Of a stretch of 64,000 nucleotides of DNA, positions 49,609-59,449 are shown one piece after another. Source of the stretch: Colwellia ponticola. GTDB taxonomy: Bacteria; Pseudomonadota; Gammaproteobacteria; Enterobacterales; Alteromonadaceae. Made by a program: the position numbers and the translations under genes. The stretch covers positions 1 through 64,000 of the forward strand of contig NZ_SZVP01000008.1 of NCBI RefSeq assembly GCF_005885605.1, read 5' to 3'. Numbering within the stretch: the first letter of the stretch is position 1; the number at the start of each line of letters is the position of its first letter. Below the pieces are notes generated by a model that did not search any database, had not been told where the DNA came from, and saw nothing but the letters and a program-made list of their open reading frames with translations.

Positions 49609-50796
49609 TTACAAAGCTTGCGTTAAAATTTCACGACTAATTGCTAAGCTAATATCGCCCTGCTCACCTAATGCCGTCATACCGTGTTGCTCTAAGCGTT
49701 CAACCAATAAATCAATATCTTTACTACCAAGGTCAATATCAGATAAACGGGTAGGTACTTGCATTTTTTCGAAAAACTCTTCAGTTAAACGAATAGCTTG
49801 ATCGATACGCGTATCATCATCACCTTCAGTTACTTGCCAAACACGTGATGCATACTGTAATAATTTCTCACGTTTTTGCTCACGTCTTACTTTCATTAAC
49901 GCAGGTAATACAATCGATAAGGTTCGCGCGTGATCGATACCAAAAGCGCCTGTCAATTCATGACCAATAATATGCGTTGACCAATCTTGTGGTACGCCTG
50001 CACCAATAAGACCATTTAACGCCATCGTTGCCGACCACATGATATTCGCTCTAACCTCTAAATCATCTTTAGTGTCAGCAGCTAAGGCTTTCGGACCTTC
50101 TTCAATCAAGGTTTGTAACAAGCCTTCACTAAAGCGGTCTTGTACTTTGCCATTAACACTGTAAGTTAAATACTGCTCGATAATATGAATAAAAGCATCA
50201 ACAACACCATTACCAATTTGACGATCAGACAAGGTTAACGTCACCGTTGGATCTAGCACAGCAAATAACGGACGAACCAAATTACTAGAAAAAGATAGCT
50301 TAGTACCGTCTCGCGTTACTACTGAGTTGCCATTACTTTCAGAGCCTGTTGCTGGTAAGGTTAATACCGCGCCAATCGGTAATGCTTTTGTTACCGGTTG
50401 CTGCTTAGCAAGAATATCCCAAGGATCACTTTCTCCAGAGCCATCTTCGTTATTAGCATCACCTTGATAGAGTGCTGCCGCTGCAATAAATTTAACGCCA
50501 TCAACAACAGAGCCACCGCCAACAGCAAGTAAGTAATCAATATTTTCCGCTTTAATAATATCTTGTGCTTTCATTAACGTGTCATAGCTTGGGTTTGGCT
50601 CTATACCTGAAAATTCAAACCAAGTATGCTCTTTAAGGGCATCGGTCACTTGTTGATAAACACCATTACTTTTAATTGAACCGCCACCGTAAACTAATAA
50701 CACTCTGGCGTTTAATGGGATTTCTGTTGAAATAGCTTGAATTTGACCTTCACCAAAATGAATACTAGTCGGGTTTTTAAAATTAAAATTTAACAT
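49609..50796 (-). CDS. iron-containing alcohol dehydrogenase, YqhD/BDH-like
   Basis: A 395-residue NADPH-dependent aldehyde reductase. The nucleotide motif VLLVYGGGSIKSNGVYQ and the AVGGGSVVDGVKFIA segment sit in the N-terminal half. Metal-ligand histidines are seen in HELTGAFGIDHARTL near 280. The start from the ATG at 50796 (MLNFNFKNPTSIHFGEG) with CAGGA upstream is like YqhD; the frame opens at 50820 but the extra 8 residues are not needed. Between the DJ-1 and MDR genes in one operon. Confidence 0.88.
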   Translation of the reverse strand: MLNFNFKNPTSIHFGEGQIQAISTEIPLNARVLLVYGGGSIKSNGVYQQVTDALKEHTWFEFSGIEPNPSYDTLMKAQDIIKAENIDYLLAVGGGSVVDGVKFIAAAALYQGDANNEDGSGESDPWDILAKQQPVTKALPIGAVLTLPATGSESNGNSVVTRDGTKLSFSSNLVRPLFAVLDPTVTLTLSDRQIGNGVVDAFIHIIEQYLTYSVNGKVQDRFSEGLLQTLIEEGPKALAADTKDDLEVRANIMWSATMALNGLIGAGVPQDWSTHIIGHELTGAFGIDHARTLSIVLPALMKVRREQKREKLLQYASRVWQVTEGDDDTRIDQAIRLTEEFFEKMQVPTRLSDIDLGSKDIDLLVERLEQHGMTALGEQGDISLAISREILTQAL

Positions 50797-50839
50797 GTTG
50801 AATCCTGTATTATTCTTCAATAAATGAGTTACTTCTCTA

Positions 50840-50858
50840 CCATTGAGCGTCTCAATGG
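50840..50858. other. intercistronic hairpin, DJ-1 gene to alcohol dehydrogenase gene
   Basis: CCATTGAG-CGT-CTCAATGG is a perfect 8-bp stem in the 65-base gap. There is no T-run, so probably an RNA stability element rather than a terminator. Confidence 0.45.
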
Positions 50859-50861
50859 CGT

Positions 50862-51548
50862 TTATGCAGCAAGATGTGCTAGCAATTTTTCAGCCGCTAA
50901 TGCTGAACTTGCTGGATTTTGACCGGTAATAATAAGACCATCTTGCACAGCAAACGCATGCCAGTCTTGTGCTTTTTGATAGTCGCCACCGCGTTTAATT
51001 AACTCGTCTTCAAGTAAAAAAGGAACTACGTCGGTTAACTGTACCGCTTCTTCTTCGCTGTTAGTGAAACCTGTTACCGCTTTACCTTTAATGGCAAATT
51101 CACCCGATGCTTGTTTAACATTTAATAAAGCAGCGCTCGCGTGACAAACCGCAGCAACGGCTTTACCTGCATTAAGAAAGCTTTCAATCAAGCTAATTGA
51201 ATCGCTATTATCAGTAAGATCCCATAATGGACCATGACCACCTGGATAGAATACTGCATCAAAATCTGCTTGCTTGAGCGTAGATAATTTTACTGTGCTG
51301 GCAATATTAGCTTGTGCAATCTCATCGCCGTCATAACGTTCGGTAGCCGCCGTTTGAAAGTCTTCCAAAGTACTGGTTGGATCAATCGGTGCTTGACCAC
51401 CTTTTGGTGTCGCTAAAGTAACTTCAACACCAGCATCGATAAAGGCATAATAAGGTGCTGCAAATTCTTCTACCCAAAAACCCGTTTTGTTACCGGTATT
51501 ACCAAGCTCATCGTGTGAAGTAAGTACCATCAATATTTTTTTAGTCAT
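50862..51548 (-). CDS. DJ-1/PfpI family protein (class I glutamine amidotransferase-like; possible glyoxalase/chaperone)
   Basis: A 228-residue cytoplasmic protein like fungal Hsp31-type glyoxalase III. The nucleophile elbow VCHASAALL carries Cys135 next to His136, and FWVEEFAAPYYAF near 25 gives the conserved Glu. It probably clears methylglyoxal or similar aldehydes. Start is the second ATG (51548), better spaced from GGATGA than 51554. First gene of the three-gene unit, divergent from the LysR gene 163 bases away. Confidence 0.85.
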   Translation of the reverse strand: MTKKILMVLTSHDELGNTGNKTGFWVEEFAAPYYAFIDAGVEVTLATPKGGQAPIDPTSTLEDFQTAATERYDGDEIAQANIASTVKLSTLKQADFDAVFYPGGHGPLWDLTDNSDSISLIESFLNAGKAVAAVCHASAALLNVKQASGEFAIKGKAVTGFTNSEEEAVQLTDVVPFLLEDELIKRGGDYQKAQDWHAFAVQDGLIITGQNPASSALAAEKLLAHLAA

Positions 51549-51710
51549 TATCATTCATCCATTTATCTATGTAGGTAAGTATAAGTGTGTTTTAATTTTC
51601 TATGCAGAGAGTATATGCCTATCAACCAAAATGAACAATGCAGATAAAACTGACAACATTGTATTAAAAATTGATACAATACTGAAAAGAAAAGTTATAG
51701 CAGGTTTACG

Positions 51711-52619
51711 ATGGATATTTCATTTGAACAACTCAAGAGCATGGTTGTTTTTGCTCAGGTTATTGAGCAAGGCAGTTTAAGTGGCGCTGCAAAGCACTTA
51801 GGGCTTTCTCGAGCAGTCGTCAGTTACCACTTAAAAAAACTTGAAGCGCAACTTGAGGTAAAACTGCTCAACCGATCAACGCGATCTATTAACCTAACTG
51901 AAGCTGGTCAGGCTTATTATGAGCGCTGTCGGGTTATTGCTGAACAAGCCAGTGCCGCTAATCAACAAATTGAAAATTTTAAAAATGAGCCTATCGGCTT
52001 ACTCAAAATCACCTGTCCGGTAAATATCGGCTTACAAACCGTAGTACCAGCCCTGAATGAGTTTAAGAAGATTTATCCTAAAATAGCGCTGGATGTCATG
52101 CTAACGGATGAGGTGGTTAACATTATGAAAGAAGGTATAGATTTAGCTATTCGTGGGGCACCATTACCTGACTCAGGCTTACAAGCCAGTAAGTTAGCTA
52201 CTTTACAAACTTGTCTTTGCGGATCTCCTGAGTATTTTTTACAACACGGACGTCCTAAAAAACCAGCAGATTTAAGTCATCATCAATGGGTCATTTACAA
52301 GTTAACGTCTGGCGTAGTAAGCCTTACCAAAGGCAGTCGTTCATTTAGCGTTAACACTAAAGGTAGTATTAGCACCAACAATGCCGCCGCGCGAACAGCT
52401 TTTGTAGAAGCGGGACATGGCTTAGCACGTATTCCTGTTTATGATGCCTTACCTAAAATAAAAGCGGGTACGTTAGCCAGAGTATTAGCAGATTATACAC
52501 TGAGCGATATTAATGTTTATGGGGTATTTCCACCTGGGACAGCGGATTCTAAAAAACTGCGTTTATTACTTAATTTTTTAAAGGAGTATTTCACCACTCA
52601 AACAACAATAGCTCATTAA
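51711..52619 (+). CDS. LysR-family transcriptional regulator
   Basis: 302 residues. The N-terminal winged helix (LKSMVVFAQVIEQGSLSGAA and SRAVVSYHLKKLEAQL) covers residues 6-65. The effector domain follows to the end (IGLLKITCPVNIGLQTVVPA). Of the CrgA/AaeR-like branch. Divergent from the DJ-1/alcohol dehydrogenase/MDR genes, so probably their activator or repressor; no clear T-N11-A site was pinned down. ATG with AGGT upstream. Confidence 0.88.
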   Translation: MDISFEQLKSMVVFAQVIEQGSLSGAAKHLGLSRAVVSYHLKKLEAQLEVKLLNRSTRSINLTEAGQAYYERCRVIAEQASAANQQIENFKNEPIGLLKITCPVNIGLQTVVPALNEFKKIYPKIALDVMLTDEVVNIMKEGIDLAIRGAPLPDSGLQASKLATLQTCLCGSPEYFLQHGRPKKPADLSHHQWVIYKLTSGVVSLTKGSRSFSVNTKGSISTNNAAARTAFVEAGHGLARIPVYDALPKIKAGTLARVLADYTLSDINVYGVFPPGTADSKKLRLLLNFLKEYFTTQTTIAH

Positions 52620-52630
52620 TGGTTAGCGCT

Positions 52631-53683
52631 TCACCGATAGTTAGGCAACATGCCTTCAATACCACTAAAAGTGTTAACTAAGCCTTTAATGCGCTCTGAA
52701 AAGACACTTTCATTTAAGTGCGGCACGCGCGTTAAGTCTACTTGATAATTTTCGTGTCGCCAGTGTTTTTCAAAATCTGATTCGGCTAACGACTTATGAA
52801 GTTTACGGGTATCAGCTGATATTTTGGCAATCGCTTTGATATCATTTTCCTGACTAAAACGTGCAACTTGTGAAAAGGTAAAATGCTCGTCAACGTGCCG
52901 GTCGCTTAAGCGAATCAATTCAGCAATGAGTTGATAACATAACTCGTTAAAGGTCAGCTTGCTTAACACTAATACTAATAATGGTTGTTGCTGCATCTCA
53001 GGTAACTGTGTCGTTTTACCCGCTAAAACATCGACTTCAAGTAACCAATATTTATCATGTCTGTTTTCTATATTGGCAATACTAAAGGTAGTATGATCAT
53101 AACAAACGTTATCAAGCTCTACTTGCAATTGTTGCCACGACTTACTTGGCTCTTGCTTTTGTAGCTGCTGATAACTGTTAGTGAGCATAGCCATATCATG
53201 ATGGCTGTTAAAAGGTGTGGTCACTTTATCAAAAGCGGTTAAGCGAAATAATTCTCTGACTTCATGCTCTCTGGCTTTTTTTAAAGCAAGAAAAGCCGTT
53301 TGTACAATTTCAGAACTCGGTAGCTTAGGCTCAACACGCCATTTACGACCGTAAACAATTTTCATTGTTTCCTCTTTAACCTCAGCTTCATTGACTTGTG
53401 TCTTATGCTGAATGTCATCAATATTCGCCATACCATAGCTATTATCGGCATAGTTATCCAAGCCGATAATACCAATTTGTAGGTAAATACCTTGGTTATC
53501 TTCAGAAACAAAAATAGGGTATCGATCGCAATAATCCAATTTTAGAATCAGCTCTTCGACACTCGCTAGCGTGTGTTGATATTTAAGATAATGTTGCGGT
53601 ACACAAAAACGGCCATCTTCTAGACGTGCTTGTGGTGCATTTTCAACAGCATATTCGCCGTTTAATAATTGAATTTTGTTCAT
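52631..53683 (-). CDS. protein of unknown function, 350 residues
   Basis: Not recognised. No signal peptide or membrane segment, so likely cytoplasmic. The first 110 residues look like a beta-rich domain (YPIFVSEDNQGIYLQIGIIG). A KIVYGRKWRVEPKLPSSEIV stretch near 112 is followed by a mixed alpha/beta part with a KAREHEVRELF helix, and the C-terminal part is helical. The ATG at 53683 (MNKIQLLNGEYAV) is favoured over a TTG at 53704. Normal composition supports a real gene. Stands next to the LysR gene tail-to-tail, without a visible functional link. Confidence 0.6.
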   Translation of the reverse strand: MNKIQLLNGEYAVENAPQARLEDGRFCVPQHYLKYQHTLASVEELILKLDYCDRYPIFVSEDNQGIYLQIGIIGLDNYADNSYGMANIDDIQHKTQVNEAEVKEETMKIVYGRKWRVEPKLPSSEIVQTAFLALKKAREHEVRELFRLTAFDKVTTPFNSHHDMAMLTNSYQQLQKQEPSKSWQQLQVELDNVCYDHTTFSIANIENRHDKYWLLEVDVLAGKTTQLPEMQQQPLLVLVLSKLTFNELCYQLIAELIRLSDRHVDEHFTFSQVARFSQENDIKAIAKISADTRKLHKSLAESDFEKHWRHENYQVDLTRVPHLNESVFSERIKGLVNTFSGIEGMLPNYR

Positions 53684-54229
53684 ATCTACTATTACGTTTA
53701 ACAATTAATTTTGGTTCACATTAATAAATAATTAACTGATGACAAGAAGTCGCTTTCTGGCGCTAACTATATAGTTATATTTTGAGTAACTAAATAGCGG
53801 ATAATAAAATAATTTACCAGCATAAGGAATAGCTAAACGTTGACTATATACCAAGACCATTAAATTATTGTTTGTTGAGTATGTACCTAGCAAAGTGACT
53901 ATTTTGGTAGGTACTTACCTTTAAAGTGAAGAGCCTTTAAAGTGAAGTGTCTGAAAAGAAATTACTTAGGCAAATGGTCAATCACACAGTTGCTACAACT
54001 AAATAACAACCATAAGCAGCAAGCGATTACACCAATAGCAAATTGCAACATGTCTAAATTATCAATCAAGGCATCAGGACGTAATGCCAAGAGCCTACCT
54101 TCAATAAAAAACACCGAGTATAGAGGCAATCATGGGGCAATAATCACCAAAGATATTAATGTGCTTGTTTTGCCTACTAACGGTTGTCCAACTGTCACAG
54201 TAAATATTCCAAGGTATTATTAACTAACG
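53684..54229. other. intergenic region with short repeats
   Basis: Holds an ATACCAA-family copy (53847-53866), a GGTAGGTACTTACC near-palindrome, and a 14-bp direct repeat CCTTTAAAGTGAAG at 53918 and 53934. A 93-codon frame (53942-54223) has no family resemblance and no ribosome site and is not called as a gene. A decayed gene is possible. Confidence 0.45.
53847..53866. repeat. short dispersed repeat, ATACCAA family
   Basis: TATACCAAGACCATTAAATT, one mismatch from the copy at 16811-16830. Confidence 0.55.
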
Positions 54230-55546
54230 CTATGTTGTGCTTGTCTGAAAAGTAACGCTAACGTTTTTCCCACCACAAATATCTGTAGTACAATATTGCC
54301 ATTGATATTGCTTAATAATCCGCTCAGTTAAACTTAAGCCTAAGCCAAAACCTAAATTATCATCAGCAAAGATATCTTCGCCGTTGTCATCTGAGTTGTT
54401 TTGATTGACGATAGTAAGCTGACAGCTCACTTGCTTTATGGTCACCTGTCCTTGCGTAGTATGCTGAAAAGCATTTCGTATTAAATTTGAAATGATAATT
54501 CGACAAACACTTTCTGGCAGGTTGACCAAATTTCGATCGGTTTCAATTGATACAGAGATAACTTTATCTACCGTTAAATACTTTAATTCATCAGCAAGTT
54601 GCTCGATAAGTACGCCTAATTGAAATTCTCGGGCAATTAACTCTTTACCTTCACTACGGTTTAACCATAATAGCGTTTCGGTTAAATCGGTCATATTTAA
54701 GGTCGCCCGTAAAACCCTCGCTAATACCAACAATTGTTTTTCGCTCGGCGCATCACTTTCTATTAATTTTTTTAACAACTCGACATTAGAGCGCGATGTG
54801 GCAATTGGCGTGCGTAACTCATGACTGGCGTAACCTAAAAACTTTTTCTCTCTGACTAAACTATCTTGAACCGAGTGTAAACTATTGCTAATGAGCGCCG
54901 CCAAGGTATTTAATTCTCGATAATGAAAATCAGGCATCGGCTTTAATAACTCTGTATTATCTAATTTTTTTGCCCACTGTTTTAATCGTATTACTGGTAA
55001 GGTCACTTGTCGCATAACAAACCATAAAATAATAGAAAATAATGTGATAACGCCTGAGGCGGTAAAAGCAATAATAGTAAAGTGATTTACGTCGGTAATC
55101 CCCTGAAAGCTAAGGTTATTTTTTGAAGCAACCAACGTAACATAATGTATCTCATCATTTTTTATGATCTTCATAATAAACGAAGCGGTTTTCGGTGGAG
55201 TAAATAACGACAGCTCAACAAAATACTTATACAGTTGATTTAACTGTAACTCATCAGCAGTAAATTGTTGTCGTAATATTGCTGGCACTTTCTGCCAGTC
55301 TTTTACCAAAGTATAAGTTACCGTCCGCGCTGTATTTTTATTGTCATCGCCTGGTGTGCTAACAAAAGTAAATGTTTTCTCACCTTGCTGCTGCTGAGCA
55401 AAAGCGAACATCCCATTGCGCGTCCCCATGTCCATGCCAGCAATAAAGTATTTACTGCTTAACACCGACAATCCCCAGATTATAGCGATACCACTAAGTA
55501 ACATGGATAATAAAACAAAAAGCCTAATACTCGGCGTTATTTTCAT
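54230..55546 (-). CDS. sensor histidine kinase of the RND pump locus
   Basis: 438 residues. Helix 1 (8-30), a periplasmic domain of about 120 residues, helix 2 (about 152-175), a linker, then the kinase core. The phospho-accepting His242 is in FLGYASHELRTPIATSR; the ATP region has NLIRNAFQHT and GFGLGLSLTERIIKQY. It overlaps the regulator stop by one base (TAATG) and is the last gene of the pump operon. It probably senses a pump substrate or envelope stress. Confidence 0.88.
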   Translation of the reverse strand: MKITPSIRLFVLLSMLLSGIAIIWGLSVLSSKYFIAGMDMGTRNGMFAFAQQQQGEKTFTFVSTPGDDNKNTARTVTYTLVKDWQKVPAILRQQFTADELQLNQLYKYFVELSLFTPPKTASFIMKIIKNDEIHYVTLVASKNNLSFQGITDVNHFTIIAFTASGVITLFSIILWFVMRQVTLPVIRLKQWAKKLDNTELLKPMPDFHYRELNTLAALISNSLHSVQDSLVREKKFLGYASHELRTPIATSRSNVELLKKLIESDAPSEKQLLVLARVLRATLNMTDLTETLLWLNRSEGKELIAREFQLGVLIEQLADELKYLTVDKVISVSIETDRNLVNLPESVCRIIISNLIRNAFQHTTQGQVTIKQVSCQLTIVNQNNSDDNGEDIFADDNLGFGLGLSLTERIIKQYQWQYCTTDICGGKNVSVTFQTSTT

Positions 55547-56232
55547 TACTCGTGCATGTCCTTAATCGCAAAGCCAATACCCGGTATGGTATGAATAAGT
55601 TTTTTAGTGGTAGCGCCGTCAACCTGTTTACGTAAGTTAAAAATATGCACCTTCAAAGTATTACTATCGGGTTGTTCATCTCCCCAAATTCTTTGCATGA
55701 TCTTTTCTCGAGATACCGGTTCAGGACTAGCACGCATTAATAGCTCTACTATTTTAAAGCCAATAGGTGATACGTTTAATAATTGATTATTACGCAATAC
55801 TTGTTTTTTCTTTATATCGAGCACCAAATCCGCTACCGATAATTGTGATACTTGCCCGCTACGACGTTTTGCTAATACTTTCGCTCTAACAATTAATTCT
55901 TCCATGGCAAAGGGCTTAACTAAGTAGTCATCTGCCCCTTTAGAAAAACCAATAAGCTTATCATCAAGCGTATCGCGCGCAGTTAACATTAACACGGGAA
56001 TATCTACTCCACTTTCACGTAACTGCTCACACACCTCTAAGCCACTTATTTTAGGTAGGTTTAAGTCTAAAATAATAACGTCATAAGGATTATTGTTGAT
56101 TAACGCTAACCCTGACGCACCGTTAGCGCCATGGTCACATTGAATACCTTCAAGCTCAAGGTAATCAATTACCGCAGCAGCTAAATCAAGGTTATCTTCT
56201 ATTAAAATAAAACATAACTTATCTGATTTCAT
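55546..56232 (-). CDS. OmpR-family response regulator of the RND pump locus
   Basis: 228 residues. Receiver: acidic pair Glu12-Asp13, Asp56 in VIILDLNLPKISG, Lys in DDYLVKPFAMEEL. The C-terminal winged helix includes VSPIGFKIVELLMRA and PDSNTLKVHIFNLRKQVDG. ATG start. It lies 98 bases after the RND gene with the 13-bp tandem repeats in between. Confidence 0.9.
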   Translation of the reverse strand: MKSDKLCFILIEDNLDLAAAVIDYLELEGIQCDHGANGASGLALINNNPYDVIILDLNLPKISGLEVCEQLRESGVDIPVLMLTARDTLDDKLIGFSKGADDYLVKPFAMEELIVRAKVLAKRRSGQVSQLSVADLVLDIKKKQVLRNNQLLNVSPIGFKIVELLMRASPEPVSREKIMQRIWGDEQPDSNTLKVHIFNLRKQVDGATTKKLIHTIPGIGFAIKDMHE

Positions 56233-56270
56233 TATTCTCTCTTTTTAACTTATCTTGGCGTAACGTAAGA

Positions 56271-56320
56271 ACGATATTAACTAATATCGTTAGTTAATAT
56301 CGTTAGTTAATATCGTAAAC
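56271..56320. repeat. tandem 13-bp repeats and palindrome between pump and regulator genes
   Basis: TAATATCGTTAGT occurs at 56282 and 56295 and, with its end changed, at 56308. The first copy is also the right half of a near-perfect palindrome, ACGATATTA-AC-TAATATCGT (56271-56290). It could be a binding site for the adjacent regulator or an RNA structure between the cistrons. Confidence 0.6.
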
Positions 56321-56329
56321 TAAACATCG

Positions 56330-59300
56330 CTAACTAAGCATGCCTTTATTGCCATCTTTTTTTTGGAAAAACTTCATTATTAATACAAAGAATAAAGGTG
56401 CGAAATAGATAACTAATATAGTGGCTGCTATCATGCCGCCCATTACTGAGGTCCCAATAGCATTACGGGCATTAGCGCCTGCACCAGTACTGATAACCAA
56501 AGGTAATACCCCTAAAGCAAACGCTAAAGAAGTCATAATAATGGGTCGTAAGCGCATTTCACACGCTTGAACACTAGCATCAATTAAACTCATGCCTTTT
56601 TCCATTAATTCTTTAGCAAATTCAACAATTAAAATAGCATTCTTAGACGCCAAACCTACGGTAGTTAATAAACCAACTTGGAAATAAACATCGTTTTCCA
56701 TACCTCTAAACATAATTGCTAATACGGCACCTAACACCCCTAATGGCACGACCAAAATAATCGCCATCGGTATCGTCCAGCTGTTATATAGCGCTGCTAA
56801 ACATAAGAAAACCATTAACAATGAAATAGCATATAAAATCGGTGCTTGCCCGCCAGATTCCAATTCTTGATAAGACATACCTGTCCAGCTGACTTGAATA
56901 CTACTTGATAATTCAGCGGCTAGTTTGTCTACTTCAGCCATGGCGTCACCCGTACTATAACCTGGCGCTGCCTCACCTAATATTTCAACCGCTGAGTTGC
57001 CATTATAGCGCACTAATTGTGGCGAGCCTTTACCCCAGTGTGTTGAGCTAAATGCTGATAACGGCACCATTTCATTGTTATTATTTCTAACAAACCACAG
57101 GTTAAGATCTTCAGGAGTCATTCTATATTCAGCGTCAGATTGAATATATACTTTTTTAGAACGGCCTCTATCAATAAAGTCATTAACATAAGAAGAGCCC
57201 CAAGCTATTGACAATGTTTGATTAATATCGGCTATCTCAAGTCCTAATACTTTGGCTTTCTCATAATCTATATCAAGAAAAAACTGCGCGTTATCTTCTA
57301 AGCCATTGGGGCGCACTTTTTGTAGAATAGGACTTTGCGCCATTTTACCTAATAGTTGGTTACGCAGTGCAATGAGTTGATCATGACCAATATTACCGAC
57401 ATCTTGCAAGTAAAAATCAAACCCCGTTGCTTGACCTAACTCTCGAATAGGCGGGGTATTGAACGCAAAAACAGCGGCTTTTTTATAGCTCGAGAAGTGT
57501 GCCATCGCCCGTGCAATAATTGAGTCAACATCAGTCCCTGCTGCGGTTCGCTCTGACCAGTCTTTTAAGCCAATAAATGCCATCGCGGCATTTTGACCTC
57601 TACCGGCAAAATTAAAACCAGAGATGGTAAACGTAGTATCAACCGTGTCTGTTTCTTGTTGTTGAAAATAATGTTGTACATCTTCCATTACCACGGCCGT
57701 TTCTCTTAACGTCGAGCCATTGGGTAACTGTACCATCACCATCATTGAGCCTTGATCTTCATTCGGTAAAAATGAGCTAGGTAATGCTGAAAACAAATAA
57801 ACACATGAGCCCAATAGCGCAAGGTAAATAAACACAAAACGGATAGGTCGAATTAATACTTTTTTGACCGACACTGTATAGCGGAATAAGGTCGCATCAA
57901 AAAAGCGGTTAAAACCGTTAAAAAAAGCTGACTTTGGTGTTTCACTCGCTGGCTTTAACAGGGTTGCACATAATACTGGCGTGATCGTTAAAGCGACAAA
58001 AACCGACAATACCATGGCTGAAACGATGGTGAGTGAAAATTGCTGATAAATAACGCCGACAGAACCGCCCATAAAAGCCATAGGAATAAACACCACCGCT
58101 AACACCGTAGTGATACCGATTAACGCGCCAGTAATTTGCTGCATCGATCGCCTAGTGGCTTCTAAGGCAGATACCTTTTCTTCGTGCATAATACGCTCAA
58201 CGTTCTCAACCACAACAATGGCATCATCGACTAATAAACCTATCGCGAGCACCATACCAAACATGGTTAAGGTGTTAATGGAAAACCCTAACACCGTCAT
58301 AATGGCAAAGGTACCCAGTAAAACGATAGGCACGGCAATGGTAGGAATTAACGTGGCACGAAAATTTTGTAAAAATAACAACATCACGAGAAACACTAAA
58401 CCGACCGCTTCAAACAGAGTCTTGACCACTTCAGCAATAGATATACGAATAAATGCATTACTATCAGTCGCTTTATGTAGCAGTAAGCCCTCAGGGAAAC
58501 CTTGTGCTAATTGCGCTAGTTTTAGATCAACCTCTGCTTGGGTATCTAATGAGTTAGCACCTGATGCTAATGTAATAGCAATACCTGAGGTGCCATAACC
58601 ATTAAAAACTGGGATAACGCTTGAATTCTCGCTAGCTAATTCAACTCTTGCCACATCTTTTAAACGAATTTGCGCACCATCACTATTGACGGTAATTAAA
58701 ATATTTTGAAACTCATCAACGCTGGTTAATAAACTTTGTGCGGTAATAGTGGCATTAATTAATTGTGATTTTGTCGCCGGCGTACCGCCTAATTGGCCGA
58801 CAGTCACTTGGCTATTTTGCTCGGCAACCGCTTTAGAAATATCTGCTGGGGTTAAGTTGTAACTATTTAACTTAGCTGGGTCTAACCAAATTCTCATCGC
58901 GTATGACGGACCAAAAATAGTGACTTCACCAACGCCATCAACACGGCTAATAACATCTTTAATACTGGAATTGGCGTAATCTTGAATATCAGCGGTACTC
59001 ATCGCCCCATCAGGCGAATACAGGGTAGTCACCGACATAAAGCCAGAAGTACTTTTAGTAACGGATGTCCCTTGACTTTGCACCGTTGCTGGTAAGCGAT
59101 TAGTGACTTGCTGTAAGTTGTTTTGCACTTGTACTTGCGCGGTATCAGGGTTAGTTTCAGCGCTAAACGTTAGGGTAACCGAGGCATTACCCGCGGAATC
59201 ACTTATTGACGACATATAGAGCAGGTTATCTAAGCCTGTCATACTTTGTTCTATCACTTGAGTAACGCTGTCTTCAATGGTTTTTGCTGAAGCACCTGGA

Positions 59301-59446
59301 TAGGAAGTACTCACTTTAATAGCCGGTGGCGCAATCGTCGGGTATTGAGCCACTGGCAAGCTAAATACTGAAGCAAAACCCGCCAGCATAATAATAATGG
59401 CAATCACCCATGCAAAAACAGGTCTGTTAAGAAAGAACGTTGACAT
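56330..59446 (-). CDS. RND efflux pump, inner membrane transporter (AcrB/MexB type, HAE1)
   Basis: Proton-driven trimeric exporter of drugs, 1038 residues. 12 membrane helices and two large periplasmic loops. The helix-4 Asp pair is in IGLLVDDAIVVVENVERIMH near residue 407. The N-terminal FFLNRPVFAWVIAIIIMLAG and the middle PTIAVPIVLLGTFAIM are typical. The start ATG lies 3 bases after the adaptor gene. No outer membrane (TolC-like) gene is in the locus, so a shared TolC is expected. Confidence 0.94.
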   Translation of the reverse strand: MSTFFLNRPVFAWVIAIIIMLAGFASVFSLPVAQYPTIAPPAIKVSTSYPGASAKTIEDSVTQVIEQSMTGLDNLLYMSSISDSAGNASVTLTFSAETNPDTAQVQVQNNLQQVTNRLPATVQSQGTSVTKSTSGFMSVTTLYSPDGAMSTADIQDYANSSIKDVISRVDGVGEVTIFGPSYAMRIWLDPAKLNSYNLTPADISKAVAEQNSQVTVGQLGGTPATKSQLINATITAQSLLTSVDEFQNILITVNSDGAQIRLKDVARVELASENSSVIPVFNGYGTSGIAITLASGANSLDTQAEVDLKLAQLAQGFPEGLLLHKATDSNAFIRISIAEVVKTLFEAVGLVFLVMLLFLQNFRATLIPTIAVPIVLLGTFAIMTVLGFSINTLTMFGMVLAIGLLVDDAIVVVENVERIMHEEKVSALEATRRSMQQITGALIGITTVLAVVFIPMAFMGGSVGVIYQQFSLTIVSAMVLSVFVALTITPVLCATLLKPASETPKSAFFNGFNRFFDATLFRYTVSVKKVLIRPIRFVFIYLALLGSCVYLFSALPSSFLPNEDQGSMMVMVQLPNGSTLRETAVVMEDVQHYFQQQETDTVDTTFTISGFNFAGRGQNAAMAFIGLKDWSERTAAGTDVDSIIARAMAHFSSYKKAAVFAFNTPPIRELGQATGFDFYLQDVGNIGHDQLIALRNQLLGKMAQSPILQKVRPNGLEDNAQFFLDIDYEKAKVLGLEIADINQTLSIAWGSSYVNDFIDRGRSKKVYIQSDAEYRMTPEDLNLWFVRNNNNEMVPLSAFSSTHWGKGSPQLVRYNGNSAVEILGEAAPGYSTGDAMAEVDKLAAELSSSIQVSWTGMSYQELESGGQAPILYAISLLMVFLCLAALYNSWTIPMAIILVVPLGVLGAVLAIMFRGMENDVYFQVGLLTTVGLASKNAILIVEFAKELMEKGMSLIDASVQACEMRLRPIIMTSLAFALGVLPLVISTGAGANARNAIGTSVMGGMIAATILVIYFAPLFFVLIMKFFQKKDGNKGMLS

Positions 59447-59449
59447 GAA

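Noticed and set aside
53942-54223. 93-codon plus-strand frame
   Set aside because: No ribosome binding site, no recognisable family, and a start inside a short direct repeat; described only as part of the intergenic region.
58110-58598. 162-codon plus-strand frame inside the RND gene
   Set aside because: Antisense to a strongly conserved transporter region; composition is that of a shadow frame.
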